Source of the DNA: Thiodubiliella sp900128405
GTDB lineage: Bacteria; Pseudomonadota; Gammaproteobacteria; PS1; Pseudothioglobaceae
Assembly: GCA_963682085.1 (NCBI GenBank)
Contig: OY821614.1
Location: forward strand, 682,001 to 746,000
Length of the DNA: 64,000 nt
Reading direction: 5' to 3'
The first letter of the stretch is position 1. Each line of letters opens with the position of its first letter. The translations under genes and the position numbers were made by a program. A model generated the notes under the pieces. That model saw only the letters and a program-made list of their open reading frames with translations. It did no database searches and had not been told where the DNA came from. Below, piece after piece: positions 18,322 to 26,708 of this stretch.

Positions 18322-19382
18322 AGCAGTAATTTTAGTGTATCTAAAAATGTTTTATTCTCATTTTTTGTGCCAACAGAGACCCTTAAGTAACCTTCCATTT
18401 CCACTGGTCGAACGATAAAACCATTCTCTAATAATTGCTGATAAACCACTCCAACATCACCCACCTTAACAGCAATAAAGTTTGCAAATGAAGGAATATA
18501 AGACAAACCCAACTCATCAAACCCAGCAGCAAGTTGCAATAAACCTTGTTTATTTTCAGCCACTGAATGCGTTAAAAATTCACTATCTGCTAATGCAGCC
18601 ATTGCCGCATTTTGTGCAATATGATTAACATTAAAAGGCTGACGAATGCGGTTTAAATAGTCTGCCATTTCAATACTAGAAAGTGCATACCCCACACGCA
18701 AGCCTGCCAAGCCATACGCCTTAGAAAAAGTGCGTGTTATCACCAAATTATCAAATTCTTTAAGCCACTGGATAGCGGTATCATCTACATCTAAATATTC
18801 AACATAGGCTTGGTCAAGCACGACGATAACAGCACTTGGCACTTTTGATAAAAAATCATAAACCGCACCATTTTCTAGTAATGTTCCAGTTGGATTGTTT
18901 GGATTGGCAATAAAAATTAATTTGGTGTTTTCAGTAACAACTGCCAACATCGCATCCAAATCATGGCCAAAATCATTTGCAGGTGTAACCACTGCGGTTG
19001 CTCCCAGTGCTTGCGTAATCAGTGGATAAACCACAAATGCATATTGTGAAAAAATCACTTCATCGTTCACGCCACACACCGCAACCCTAGCCATCAATTC
19101 TAAAATATCATTTGAGCCATTGCCCAGCGTAATTTGTTCTGCCGATACCGATAAATGCTGTGCAACCGCTTGTTTAAGTTCAAAGCCATTGCCATCAGGA
19201 TAACGCCCCACTTCTTTAGCGGCCTTTGCAATGGCTTGCTGCACTTTTTCACTAACAGGCAAAGGGTTTTCGTTGCTAGCAAGTTTAACGATGTTGTCTA
19301 AACCTAACTCTCGTTGTAATTCACTAATTGGCTTGCCACCTTGATAGGGCTTAAGTTGTTTAATCGCAGAACAAATATTCAT
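18318..19382 (-). CDS. hisC: HisC-type aminotransferase, probably serving aromatic amino-acid synthesis
   Basis: The 354-residue PLP enzyme of fold type I has the pyridoxal lysine in TRTFSKAYGLAGLRVGYA and the substrate-side FIANPNNPTGTLL. By sequence it is histidinol-phosphate aminotransferase. It lies between pheA and tyrA, where HisC2-type enzymes transaminate phenylpyruvate and hydroxyphenylpyruvate, so a dual or aromatic role is likely. Its ATG overlaps the stop of the small upstream gene (ATGA), and its stop overlaps tyrA. Confidence 0.92.
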   Translation of the reverse strand: MNICSAIKQLKPYQGGKPISELQRELGLDNIVKLASNENPLPVSEKVQQAIAKAAKEVGRYPDGNGFELKQAVAQHLSVSAEQITLGNGSNDILELMARVAVCGVNDEVIFSQYAFVVYPLITQALGATAVVTPANDFGHDLDAMLAVVTENTKLIFIANPNNPTGTLLENGAVYDFLSKVPSAVIVVLDQAYVEYLDVDDTAIQWLKEFDNLVITRTFSKAYGLAGLRVGYALSSIEMADYLNRIRQPFNVNHIAQNAAMAALADSEFLTHSVAENKQGLLQLAAGFDELGLSYIPSFANFIAVKVGDVGVVYQQLLENGFIVRPVEMEGYLRVSVGTKNENKTFLDTLKLLL

Positions 19383-19522
19383 ATTTTTTGCTGTTGTAAA
19401 AGTGGATAAAATTTAACGATATTAAAAAAATCTTTGTCATTTTGTGCAAGCAAATACCATTGATAAATGTCAGATATTTTTTGACTAACGCCTTGCGATA
19501 CTTTGGTGTAAATAAAACACAT
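19379..19522 (-). CDS. 47-residue unrecognised protein coupled to hisC
   Basis: A short frame fills most of the gap between pheA and hisC. It starts MCFIYTKVSQGVSQKI, ends FYPLLQQQKI and stops at a TGA that overlaps the hisC ATG (ATGA), the same coupling used by hisC-tyrA and tyrA-aroA. A ribosome site (TAGGA) about ten bases upstream of the ATG overlaps the pheA stop. The product is soluble-looking, aromatic-rich and basic, with one cysteine. I know no family for it. The overlap geometry argues for real translation, either for the peptide or to bring ribosomes to hisC. Confidence 0.55.
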   Translation of the reverse strand: MCFIYTKVSQGVSQKISDIYQWYLLAQNDKDFFNIVKFYPLLQQQKI

Positions 19523-19534
19523 TAAACTCAATTC

Positions 19535-20611
19535 CTATAAAGCCGTAACAGGATAAGAGCCTAAAATATTTATCTTAATTGCTTTTTTGGCAATTTGTGC
19601 CAATGCTTTTTTCACAGATTCTTCTTGCTGGTGCCCTTCCACATCAATCAAAAACATATACTCCCATTTGGCATTAGGTATGGGGTGATGTGCAAGTTGT
19701 AGAATATTAATGTTTTGACTTTTGAAGGGGGATAATAAATCAAGTAACGCACCTGCCTCGTGTTTGGCGACTATTAATATAGAAGTTTTATCCTTGCCTG
19801 ATGCTGGCACTTCTTCTTTACCAAGCACCAAAAAGCGTGTGGTGTTACCTATTTTATCTTCAATATTTTTAGCAACTCGATCTAAATCGTATAAACCGAG
19901 TGCCGCTTCTGAGGCAATTGCCGCAGCGTTTGACTCGTTTTTGACAAAATTTGCTGCGAAAGCATTAGATGCCACCGCTTGTAATTCAGCATTTGGATAG
20001 TTATCATTTAGCCAACGCCGACATTGGTCAAGCGCTTGTTGGTGTGCATAAATTACTTTGATTTCTTGAGACTGGTCTGTCATCATTAATTGATGATGAA
20101 CTGAAATTTCCACTTCGCCACAAACTTTTAAATTTTGAGAGTAAAGCATTTCAACTGTCGCGCCAATCACGCCATTAGAAGAATTCTCAATCGGCACAAC
20201 ACCATAATTTGCATTGCCTTTTTCCACTTCATGAAATATCTCATCAATACTACCGCAGTCCAAAGTGGATACCGCATGCCCGAAATGCTTCAAAGCTGCC
20301 TCTTGCGTATAAGTGCCTTTAGGGCCAAGATAAGCGACTTTAATTTTTTGCTCTAACGCAAGGCAAGCGGACATAATTTCACGAAATATGTGTGCCATAT
20401 CTGTGCTTTTAAGCAGGTTGTCATTCCGTTCAATAATCGCACGAAGGACTTGCGCTTCTCGTTCTGGACGATAAAACCCCCCTTTGTCATTTGCCGTATT
20501 TTTAACTTCTGCAACAGCTGAAGCGAGTTCAGCTCGTTTGCCAATCAGCGACTGAATTTGCCTATCCAGTGCATCAATTTCAACCCTTAGTTCGTTTAAT
20601 GTTTTGCTCAT
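19535..20611 (-). CDS. pheA: bifunctional chorismate mutase / prephenate dehydratase (P-protein)
   Basis: The 358-residue enzyme converts chorismate to phenylpyruvate. Residues 1 to about 85 are an AroQ chorismate mutase (LNELRVEIDALDRQIQSLIGKRAELA). The dehydratase domain follows (AYLGPKGTYTQEAALKHFG and NTTRFLVLG). A C-terminal ACT domain (ILQLAHHPIPNAKWEYMFLIDVEG) gives phenylalanine feedback. The first gene after serA with a gap of 7 bases, it is followed by the 47-codon gene. Confidence 0.96.
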   Translation of the reverse strand: MSKTLNELRVEIDALDRQIQSLIGKRAELASAVAEVKNTANDKGGFYRPEREAQVLRAIIERNDNLLKSTDMAHIFREIMSACLALEQKIKVAYLGPKGTYTQEAALKHFGHAVSTLDCGSIDEIFHEVEKGNANYGVVPIENSSNGVIGATVEMLYSQNLKVCGEVEISVHHQLMMTDQSQEIKVIYAHQQALDQCRRWLNDNYPNAELQAVASNAFAANFVKNESNAAAIASEAALGLYDLDRVAKNIEDKIGNTTRFLVLGKEEVPASGKDKTSILIVAKHEAGALLDLLSPFKSQNINILQLAHHPIPNAKWEYMFLIDVEGHQQEESVKKALAQIAKKAIKINILGSYPVTAL

Positions 20612-20618
20612 CGTTTTT

Positions 20619-21776
20619 TTATAAAGCCCTTACACTTAAGATGCCTTTAACTTGTTCTAAATTGTCAACCACTATATCAGAAATACCACTCTCCATATCA
20701 ACTAAAGTATAGGCAACTCCCTCTCTTGATTTATTTAACATATCAACAATATTAATCTTTGCATCTGCTAATATAGTGGAAATCTGCCCCACCATATTTG
20801 GAATATTTTGATGCGTAATTGCCAGTCGAAACTCACCTACCCTTGGCATTTTTGCCTCAGGGAAATTAACTGAATTTAAGATATTGCCATTTTCAAGATA
20901 ATCTTTCACTTGATTTACCACCATAATTGCACAGTTATCTTCCGCCTCAGCCGTTGAAGCACCTAGATGTGGCAAAGCAATAACACGGTCGTGATTTTTC
21001 TTATCATCAATCGGGAAATCTGTCACATAATATTTAACTTTGCCAGATTCAAGTGCAATGATCAACGCCTCTTCATCAACAATCCCATCACGGGCAAAAT
21101 TCAAAATCGTTGCACCTACTGGCAACAAGGCAATACGCTCTTCGTTCAACAAATTTTTAGTACCTGCTACTAATGGCACATGAAAAGACACAAAATCACT
21201 TTGTAAAAACAGTTCGTCCACGCTTAACGCCTGTTCTACATCGGCTGAAAGTTTCCAAGCACTTTTAATCGTGATATTCGGATCAAAGCCAATAACTTTC
21301 ATTCCTAAAGCATTTGCCGCATTGGCGATTTGCACCCCAATTGCACCCAAACCTACAATACCAAGCGTTTTTCCAGGTAATTCTGAGCCTGCATAATTCT
21401 TTTTACCGTCTTCTATCGCCGTTTTTAAATTGTCTAGGGGTAAGCCATTAACATAATCCCACGCTTGGCAAATGTTACGACTGGCAAGTAACATTGATGA
21501 GATAACCAACTCTTTAACTGCATTAGCATTTGCCCCCGGTGCATTAAACACCACCACACCTTTTTCACTCATTTTATCAAGCGGAATATTATTCACACCA
21601 GCGCCAGCACGACCCACTGCCTTGAGGTTGCTGCCAATCTCTAATGCGTGCATCTTGGCACTACGCACCAAAATTGCATCAGGGTTCGCCATCTCAGAGG
21701 AAACTTCGTAATGCTCTCTTGGTAATTTATCTAAGCCAACGGGAGAGATGTTATTCAGAGTTTGTATTTTATTCAT
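20619..21776 (-). CDS. serA: D-3-phosphoglycerate dehydrogenase
   Basis: SerA oxidises 3-phosphoglycerate at the start of serine synthesis. The 385-residue short form has the Rossmann motif GIVGLGAIGVQIANAANALG, the substrate loop VGRAGAGVNNIPLD, the catalytic region ALPHLGASTAEAE and a C-terminal ACT domain of about 75 residues for serine feedback. The ATG overlaps the serC stop by one base (TAATG). The serC-serA pair feeding into pheA-hisC-tyrA-aroA combines serine and aromatic synthesis in one transcript. Confidence 0.95.
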   Translation of the reverse strand: MNKIQTLNNISPVGLDKLPREHYEVSSEMANPDAILVRSAKMHALEIGSNLKAVGRAGAGVNNIPLDKMSEKGVVVFNAPGANANAVKELVISSMLLASRNICQAWDYVNGLPLDNLKTAIEDGKKNYAGSELPGKTLGIVGLGAIGVQIANAANALGMKVIGFDPNITIKSAWKLSADVEQALSVDELFLQSDFVSFHVPLVAGTKNLLNEERIALLPVGATILNFARDGIVDEEALIIALESGKVKYYVTDFPIDDKKNHDRVIALPHLGASTAEAEDNCAIMVVNQVKDYLENGNILNSVNFPEAKMPRVGEFRLAITHQNIPNMVGQISTILADAKINIVDMLNKSREGVAYTLVDMESGISDIVVDNLEQVKGILSVRAL

Positions 21777-22855
21777 TAGCCGTTTTCCTTTTCAAAATCT
21801 TGCATAAAGCCTACCAATTGATTAACACCTTCTTGCGGCATTGCATTGTAAATACTGGCACGCATACCCCCTACAGAACGATGTCCTTTTAAGGTGATTA
21901 GCCCGTTATCCGCTGCTTTTTCTAAAAACAAACCGTTTAAATTTTCATCAGCTAATAAGAAAGGCACATTCATCCAAGAACGATATTTTTCTGCCACAGG
22001 ATTTGAATAAAAATCAGATGTATCAATCGCCTTATAAAGAGTTTTTGCTTTATTTTCATTCATTTTAGCCATTGCACCCAAACCACCTTGTGCTTTTAAC
22101 CATTCAAACACACGGGATGCTACATACCAAGAATAAGTTGAGGGTGTGTTATACATAGAATCATTATTTGCTTGTGTTGTGTAGTCAAATAAAATTGGCT
22201 GATTTTTTATCACACTACCCATTAAATCTTCACGCACAATCACAATAGTCAAACCAGCAATGCCGATGTTTTTTTGTGCACCCGCATAAATAACACCGTA
22301 TTTTGACACATCAATCTCACGCGATAAAATGGTAGATGACATATCTGCCACTAATGGCATATCCACTTCTGGCACATAATCAAATTCCAAGCCTGCAATA
22401 GTTTCATTCGGCGTGTAATGTAGATAAGCCCCATTTTCATCAATACGCCATTTTGAAAAATCATCGATATTGGTGTATTTATTATCTGAGCTGTCAGTGC
22501 AAATATTTACCTTACAATACCGCTCACCTTCGGCAACCGCCTTTTTAGACCAGTGTCCTGTATGAGCATAATTAGCCGTTGTTTTGCCACGCAACAGGTT
22601 AATCGGCACCATAGAAAACTGTGCTGATGCACCCCCCTGCAAAAATAACACTTTGTAATTATCAGGAATGTTCATTAACGCCCTTAAATCCGCCTCTGAT
22701 TTTTGTGCTAATGCCATAAAATCCGCACCTCGATGTGAAATTTCCATTACTGATGCTTTAGCATTACCATATTCTAACAATTCATCCTGCATTTTTTTTA
22801 TCACCTGTGTTGGTAACATTGCAGGGCCTGCGCTAAAATTATAAATCTGACTCAT
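21776..22855 (-). CDS. serC: phosphoserine aminotransferase
   Basis: The 359-residue PLP enzyme transaminates 3-phosphohydroxypyruvate. It has the family start YNFSAGPAMLP, the phosphate-binding region LFLQGGASAQFSMVP, and the lysine in YAGAQKNIGIAGL. It is the first gene of the serine/aromatic operon. Its upstream region contains the MITE at 22.9 kb, about 45 bases from the start codon, which may influence expression. Confidence 0.96.
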   Translation of the reverse strand: MSQIYNFSAGPAMLPTQVIKKMQDELLEYGNAKASVMEISHRGADFMALAQKSEADLRALMNIPDNYKVLFLQGGASAQFSMVPINLLRGKTTANYAHTGHWSKKAVAEGERYCKVNICTDSSDNKYTNIDDFSKWRIDENGAYLHYTPNETIAGLEFDYVPEVDMPLVADMSSTILSREIDVSKYGVIYAGAQKNIGIAGLTIVIVREDLMGSVIKNQPILFDYTTQANNDSMYNTPSTYSWYVASRVFEWLKAQGGLGAMAKMNENKAKTLYKAIDTSDFYSNPVAEKYRSWMNVPFLLADENLNGLFLEKAADNGLITLKGHRSVGGMRASIYNAMPQEGVNQLVGFMQDFEKENG

Positions 22856-22897
22856 TTAAACTCACTCCTTAGATTAGAGTCCTTTAAGGTCTCTATT

Positions 22898-23061
22898 AGA
22901 GACCTTTGCATAAATATGAATAATCATCAAAAATCCACTTTTTACCAACTTGGTAATTTTTTTAAACCCAGCCTTAGCCTTGCTAGGACAGAGTTTAAAA
23001 AAAATACCAATTCGACAAAAATTGAATTCTGCTAATCATCCATATTTATGCAAAGGTCTCT
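22898..23061. mobile_element. 164-bp MITE with perfect 21-bp terminal inverted repeats
   Basis: The ends are perfect inverted copies (GAGACCTTTGCATAAATATG plus one flanking base), and the interior is non-coding with a small palindrome TTACCAACTTGGTAA. Each end is followed outward by ATT, or by TA if the element is drawn one base shorter, consistent with a short target duplication. A second partial end (AAGGTCTCT) lies just outside on the serC side. No transposase is present, so it would move in trans. The interior is homologous to the 3' half of the Avd-like genes near 51.3 and 55.9 kb. Confidence 0.85.
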
Positions 23062-23120
23062 ATTGATTAAAAAAATAAAAACATAATTTTATCAGAACTC
23101 AGCTATTTTAATATCTATAA

Positions 23121-23205
23121 TACGGTTCAGTTTAATTATGGAAGTGGGTGAAAATCCCACACTGTCCTCGCAACGGTATTTGCAATTGCATCAGTCCGAC
23201 ACATA
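23121..23205 (+). promoter_or_regulatory. cobalamin riboswitch (short, divergent)
   Basis: The leader of the BtuB-like gene contains the conserved cobalamin-aptamer core: GTGGGTGAAAATCCCAC, then ACTGTCCTCGCAACGGTA, then CAGTCCGA. These match the consensus core of B12 riboswitches in order and spacing, although the outer stems are short. The ribosome site AGGA of the receptor gene lies about 30 bases downstream, so translational control by B12 is likely. Confidence 0.85.
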
Positions 23206-23241
23206 ATCTAACTTTTTTAACTTTACGAAGGATAATAAATC

Positions 23242-25023
23242 ATGAAAAGAACACTTGCGTCTATCGCATTAATTACCGCCCTAAATGTCAATGCATCTTT
23301 AGGGCCTATTCCCATTTATTTGAACACCGAATACCGCACCAATAGCCCTGTTATTAGTGCAATATCCTCAACCCTTAGTTTTAGTGCGGACGATATTAAA
23401 GCAAGTGGTGCAAATACTTTTTTGGATTTTTTAGCCACTGTGCCGAGCACTGGCTTGGTTAACGCCCAAGGTAATATTCCTGCACTTTTTATGCGTGGCA
23501 ATGAATCTGATCACACTTTAGTTTTGATAGATGGTGTAAGTATCAACGATATTTCATCGGTAAGTGGTGCAGTTGGATATGGGTTAAAAAATATTCCATT
23601 GAATGACATTGAAAAAATTGAAATCATCAAAGGGTCAGGCTCTGTTGTATATGGTGCATCCGCTATTGCAGGTGTAATTTCCATTACCACTAAAAAAGGT
23701 GAAAGTGATGAAAATGCCACAATAAACGCCAAATTTGGTACACACAATTCTAAGGCTTACGCATTATCAGCAAGTGGTGGTAATAAAAATGGCTTTATTA
23801 GATTCACCCACAATGAATACACAACTGATGGCATTAATGCACACATTAGCGACACAACAGACGAAAAAGACAGTATCAGTCATTATGCAACACAAATTAA
23901 ATTTGGCAATACACATTTTAATACCAGTTATTTAGAAGGTGAAAACAAAACTGAATACGATAAATGTGGCTTTCCTGTAAGTAACAAATGCTTGGCAGAT
24001 AGAAAACTCAAAAAGATAGCAATTAATGTAAACAAACAATTTAATGACAGTTGGAAAGCGCAGTTATCCCATGCACAAAGCAAAACCAAGGTAAATACTT
24101 ATGAAAATGATGTTGTTAGTATTTATGCTAGCGATGATTATAAAAGCACAAACACAACCTTGCTTAATGATATTAAAGTTGGCAATGCGTTGCTCAATGT
24201 TGGATTGTCAAAAATTGATGATGAAAATATCACAGACAAGCAAAAGTTTTCTAATAAGAATTTATTTGTAACTTGGCAAAAAAATATTAGTAATATAGAT
24301 GTAAATGCAGGCATTCGCCATATTAACCACAGTGAGTTTGATACTCACACTGTTTACAATACTGGTATTGGCAAAAATTTAAGTAATGGTATTAAAATAA
24401 CGGCAAATTATAATACGGCTTTTGATGCACCATCATTATTTGAAGCCTCCGACCCTCAAAATCCCACTAAATTAAAACCAGAAACCTCAAAAAATATCAA
24501 CATAGGTTTAAATAAACAACATTCATGGGGCAAGATAAATATTGAATTGTATAAAAATACAGTCAATAATATGGTTACCTACAAAACCACAGGTGCACCT
24601 TCGTATGTTGACCATTACACCAATGAAGACAAGCTTACGAACCAAGGTATTGAGTTACTATTAAATGCCAACATTGCTAATTACAATGTTAGTTTTAGCC
24701 ACAACTATAACAAAAGTAGGAAAAATAATAGTGCCACGCAAAGCCTAAGGAGAGCAAAAAATACAAGCAACCTAGTCATTAGTAAACAATATGGAAAATT
24801 CAATTCAAGAGTGCAAATTATCAAAAAATCTTCTAGTTTGGATGTAGGTAATGTTGAATTAAACGGCTATACTTTGGTCAATTTATCAAGTAGGTATGGC
24901 ATTAACAAGCAAACAAAGGTATTGCTTAATATTAATAATGCCTTTGACAAAGACTATGTAATTACTAAAGGCTACAATCAGATAGGTAGAACGGTTGAAT
25001 TAGGTGTGGAGTATAAATTTTAA
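23242..25023 (+). CDS. btuB: TonB-dependent outer-membrane receptor, BtuB-like
   Basis: The 593-residue precursor has a signal peptide (MKRTLASIALITALNVNA). The plug domain has the order FSADDIKASGANTFLDFLATVPS, IPALFMRGNESDHTLVLIDG, LNDIEKIEIIKGSGSVVYGA and GVISITTKKG. A 22-strand barrel follows, ending in aromatic VELGVEYKF. A B12 riboswitch precedes it and BtuN-like and CobO genes follow, so cobalamin is the expected substrate. The periplasmic and inner-membrane BtuFCD transporter is not in the window. Confidence 0.88.
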   Translation: MKRTLASIALITALNVNASLGPIPIYLNTEYRTNSPVISAISSTLSFSADDIKASGANTFLDFLATVPSTGLVNAQGNIPALFMRGNESDHTLVLIDGVSINDISSVSGAVGYGLKNIPLNDIEKIEIIKGSGSVVYGASAIAGVISITTKKGESDENATINAKFGTHNSKAYALSASGGNKNGFIRFTHNEYTTDGINAHISDTTDEKDSISHYATQIKFGNTHFNTSYLEGENKTEYDKCGFPVSNKCLADRKLKKIAINVNKQFNDSWKAQLSHAQSKTKVNTYENDVVSIYASDDYKSTNTTLLNDIKVGNALLNVGLSKIDDENITDKQKFSNKNLFVTWQKNISNIDVNAGIRHINHSEFDTHTVYNTGIGKNLSNGIKITANYNTAFDAPSLFEASDPQNPTKLKPETSKNINIGLNKQHSWGKINIELYKNTVNNMVTYKTTGAPSYVDHYTNEDKLTNQGIELLLNANIANYNVSFSHNYNKSRKNNSATQSLRRAKNTSNLVISKQYGKFNSRVQIIKKSSSLDVGNVELNGYTLVNLSSRYGINKQTKVLLNINNAFDKDYVITKGYNQIGRTVELGVEYKF

Positions 25024-25203
25024 ACACATAGCACAATTACCTTGATACTTGAAATAGAACTATAGGCAATAAACTTTATCAAGTTAAGCAATTAAAAAGA
25101 ATTATTTTGAGTTTATTCAGATTAAGATAAAAAAATTAACAATCTAACTGTTATTAATTAGATTATTAAGGTTTTTTTGAGATTGATTGATTATAATAGC
25201 ACA

Positions 25204-25770
25204 ATGAAAAAACAAATTAACATTTCTTTTGCTGTGCTCATCATGGTGCTACTAATGATTGCCACTCGTGGACACGACAATTGGCTTTCGTCATTCGTGC
25301 ATTTACCTGATTTCACCATACCTGCATTGTTTATTGCAGGTATTTATTTTCGTCATTTTTTGGTTGCATTTACACTCATTTTTAGTGCTATTGCCATAGA
25401 CAATTATGCCATTATGTATCAAGGCATTAGTGCAAACTGCATCACTCCAGCCTATAGTGTGTTGCCACTAACTTACTATGGTATTTTTTGGGTAGGCAAA
25501 CACATTAGCACTTTAATAATAGGTGATAATATCATTAAAAATGCGTTCGTTATTACTACTGCTGTTAGTATGCAATGGCTCGTGGCAACTGGTGCTTATT
25601 ACTTCTTTACGGAAACTTACGCCAAAACAGGATGGAGCGACTTCCCAACATATGTAGCACACTGGTCAATCGCTGAAATTTCAGTTACCCTATATTGGAT
25701 GGCCGCTGTTATGATTATTTTCACCCTCGCACCTCGCACTACCCCTAACCCAAGTGTCGCAAAGCTATAA
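25204..25770 (+). CDS. btuN: BtuN-like membrane protein of the B12 module
   Basis: The product of about 188 residues is polytopic, with roughly five hydrophobic helices. Its position between a riboswitch-controlled BtuB receptor and cobO, and its general type, match the protein described in comparative genomics as BtuN, an optional component of B12 uptake. The motif content (RGHDNW, YQGISANCITPAYS) is what I recall as typical but is not decisive. A TTG nine codons upstream is in frame, but the ATG at 25204 begins MKKQINISFAVL and looks like the proper start. The mechanism is unknown; it may help B12 cross the inner membrane. Confidence 0.62.
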   Translation: MKKQINISFAVLIMVLLMIATRGHDNWLSSFVHLPDFTIPALFIAGIYFRHFLVAFTLIFSAIAIDNYAIMYQGISANCITPAYSVLPLTYYGIFWVGKHISTLIIGDNIIKNAFVITTAVSMQWLVATGAYYFFTETYAKTGWSDFPTYVAHWSIAEISVTLYWMAAVMIIFTLAPRTTPNPSVAKL

Positions 25771-26344
25771 AAATAGAATGCAGCGCAAAAAAGCGCACAT
25801 TGATGCTTGCATTGAGCAAGCAAATATAGACAAAGGCATTATCGTCTTACTCACAGGCAATGGTAAAGGCAAATCTTCTTCCGCTTTAGGTATGATTTGC
25901 CGTGCACTTGGCTACGGCATGCAAATTGCTGTGGTTAAATTTTTAAAAGGTGTGCAAGACACAGGTGAGGATACTTTTCTTGCTCAACAACCTAATGTGA
26001 AAACCACTTTTATGAAAACTGGCTTCACTTGGGACACACAAGATAAAGCATACGACACTAAAATGGCACTTGAAACTTGGCAACAAGCCGAGCAATACCT
26101 TGGCGATGAATCAATCAATTTAGTCATTCTTGACGAGCTCACCTATATGATTAATTACCAATACCTAAATGAACAAACTGTCTTAAACGCACTCAACAAC
26201 CGCCCAGCCAACCAGCACATCGTTATCACTGGCAGAGCCGCAAGTAAAGCATTAATTGATTGTGCTGATACCGTTAGCGAAGTCAAAGACATTAAACACG
26301 CCTTCAGAGCCAACATCAAAGCCCAAAAAGGCATCGATCTCTAA
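25754..26344 (+). CDS. cobO: corrinoid adenosyltransferase (CobO/BtuR family)
   Basis: The 196-residue enzyme adenosylates cob(I)alamin using ATP. The P-loop is TGNGKGKSSSALG. Downstream come AVVKFLKG and LVILDELTYMINYQYL. The N-terminal helix region NRMQRKKAHIDACIEQA matches the family, where homology begins before the internal methionine, so I keep the GTG at 25754 even though it overlaps the previous gene by 17 bases. It completes a salvage module of receptor, membrane component and activating enzyme. Confidence 0.93.
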   Translation: MSQSYKNRMQRKKAHIDACIEQANIDKGIIVLLTGNGKGKSSSALGMICRALGYGMQIAVVKFLKGVQDTGEDTFLAQQPNVKTTFMKTGFTWDTQDKAYDTKMALETWQQAEQYLGDESINLVILDELTYMINYQYLNEQTVLNALNNRPANQHIVITGRAASKALIDCADTVSEVKDIKHAFRANIKAQKGIDL

Positions 26345-26564
26345 AAGCAAGCTTCGCTTGATTTATCCAAATTTTTCTGTATATTAAAATCAACATAAAC
26401 CAATACGGTTGGCAGTGCAAAATCACCATTCAAATATTTGGACTTAACTTGCCTTAAAGCAAACTTTCTTGTTGATTAAAAACACAGTGTAAACCATAAA
26501 ATTCCATTTTTAATAATATTAGGTGACAAACAATATGCCACAATTGACACCAATTTTATGAGTA

Positions 26565-26595
26565 AGCCTTACTTGATTTAAAATCAAGTAAGGCT
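26565..26595. repeat. 15-bp-arm palindrome without T-run
   Basis: AGCCTTACTTGATTT and its perfect reverse complement are separated by one base. No U-tract follows on either side, so it is not a classical terminator. It may be a protein-binding palindrome, or a cruciform or RNA-stability hairpin at the 3' end of the porin transcript. Confidence 0.6.
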
Positions 26596-26608
26596 CATAT
26601 TGGGGACG

Positions 26609-26649
26609 AAAAAAAACCCTAGTGATAATAAAATCACTAGGGTTTTTTA
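26609..26649. terminator. bidirectional intrinsic terminator between cobO and the porin gene
   Basis: AAAAAACCCTAGTGAT pairs perfectly with ATCACTAGGGTTTTTT across a six-base loop. The A-run and T-run make it work in both directions, ending the B12 transcript on the plus strand and the porin transcript on the minus strand. Confidence 0.93.
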
Positions 26650-26708
26650 AGTATTAATTCAAAGTTTGAAAATTAAAACCAAACTTTAAATCAGACTTCT
26701 AACTAAGA

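Larger units (their letters stand above)
26345..26708. other. intergenic region between cobO and the porin gene
   Basis: No gene is visible. The region begins with a short hairpin CAAGC-TTC-GCTTG right after the cobO stop and ends with two larger palindromes described separately. The middle 200 bases show no recognisable feature. Confidence 0.55.
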
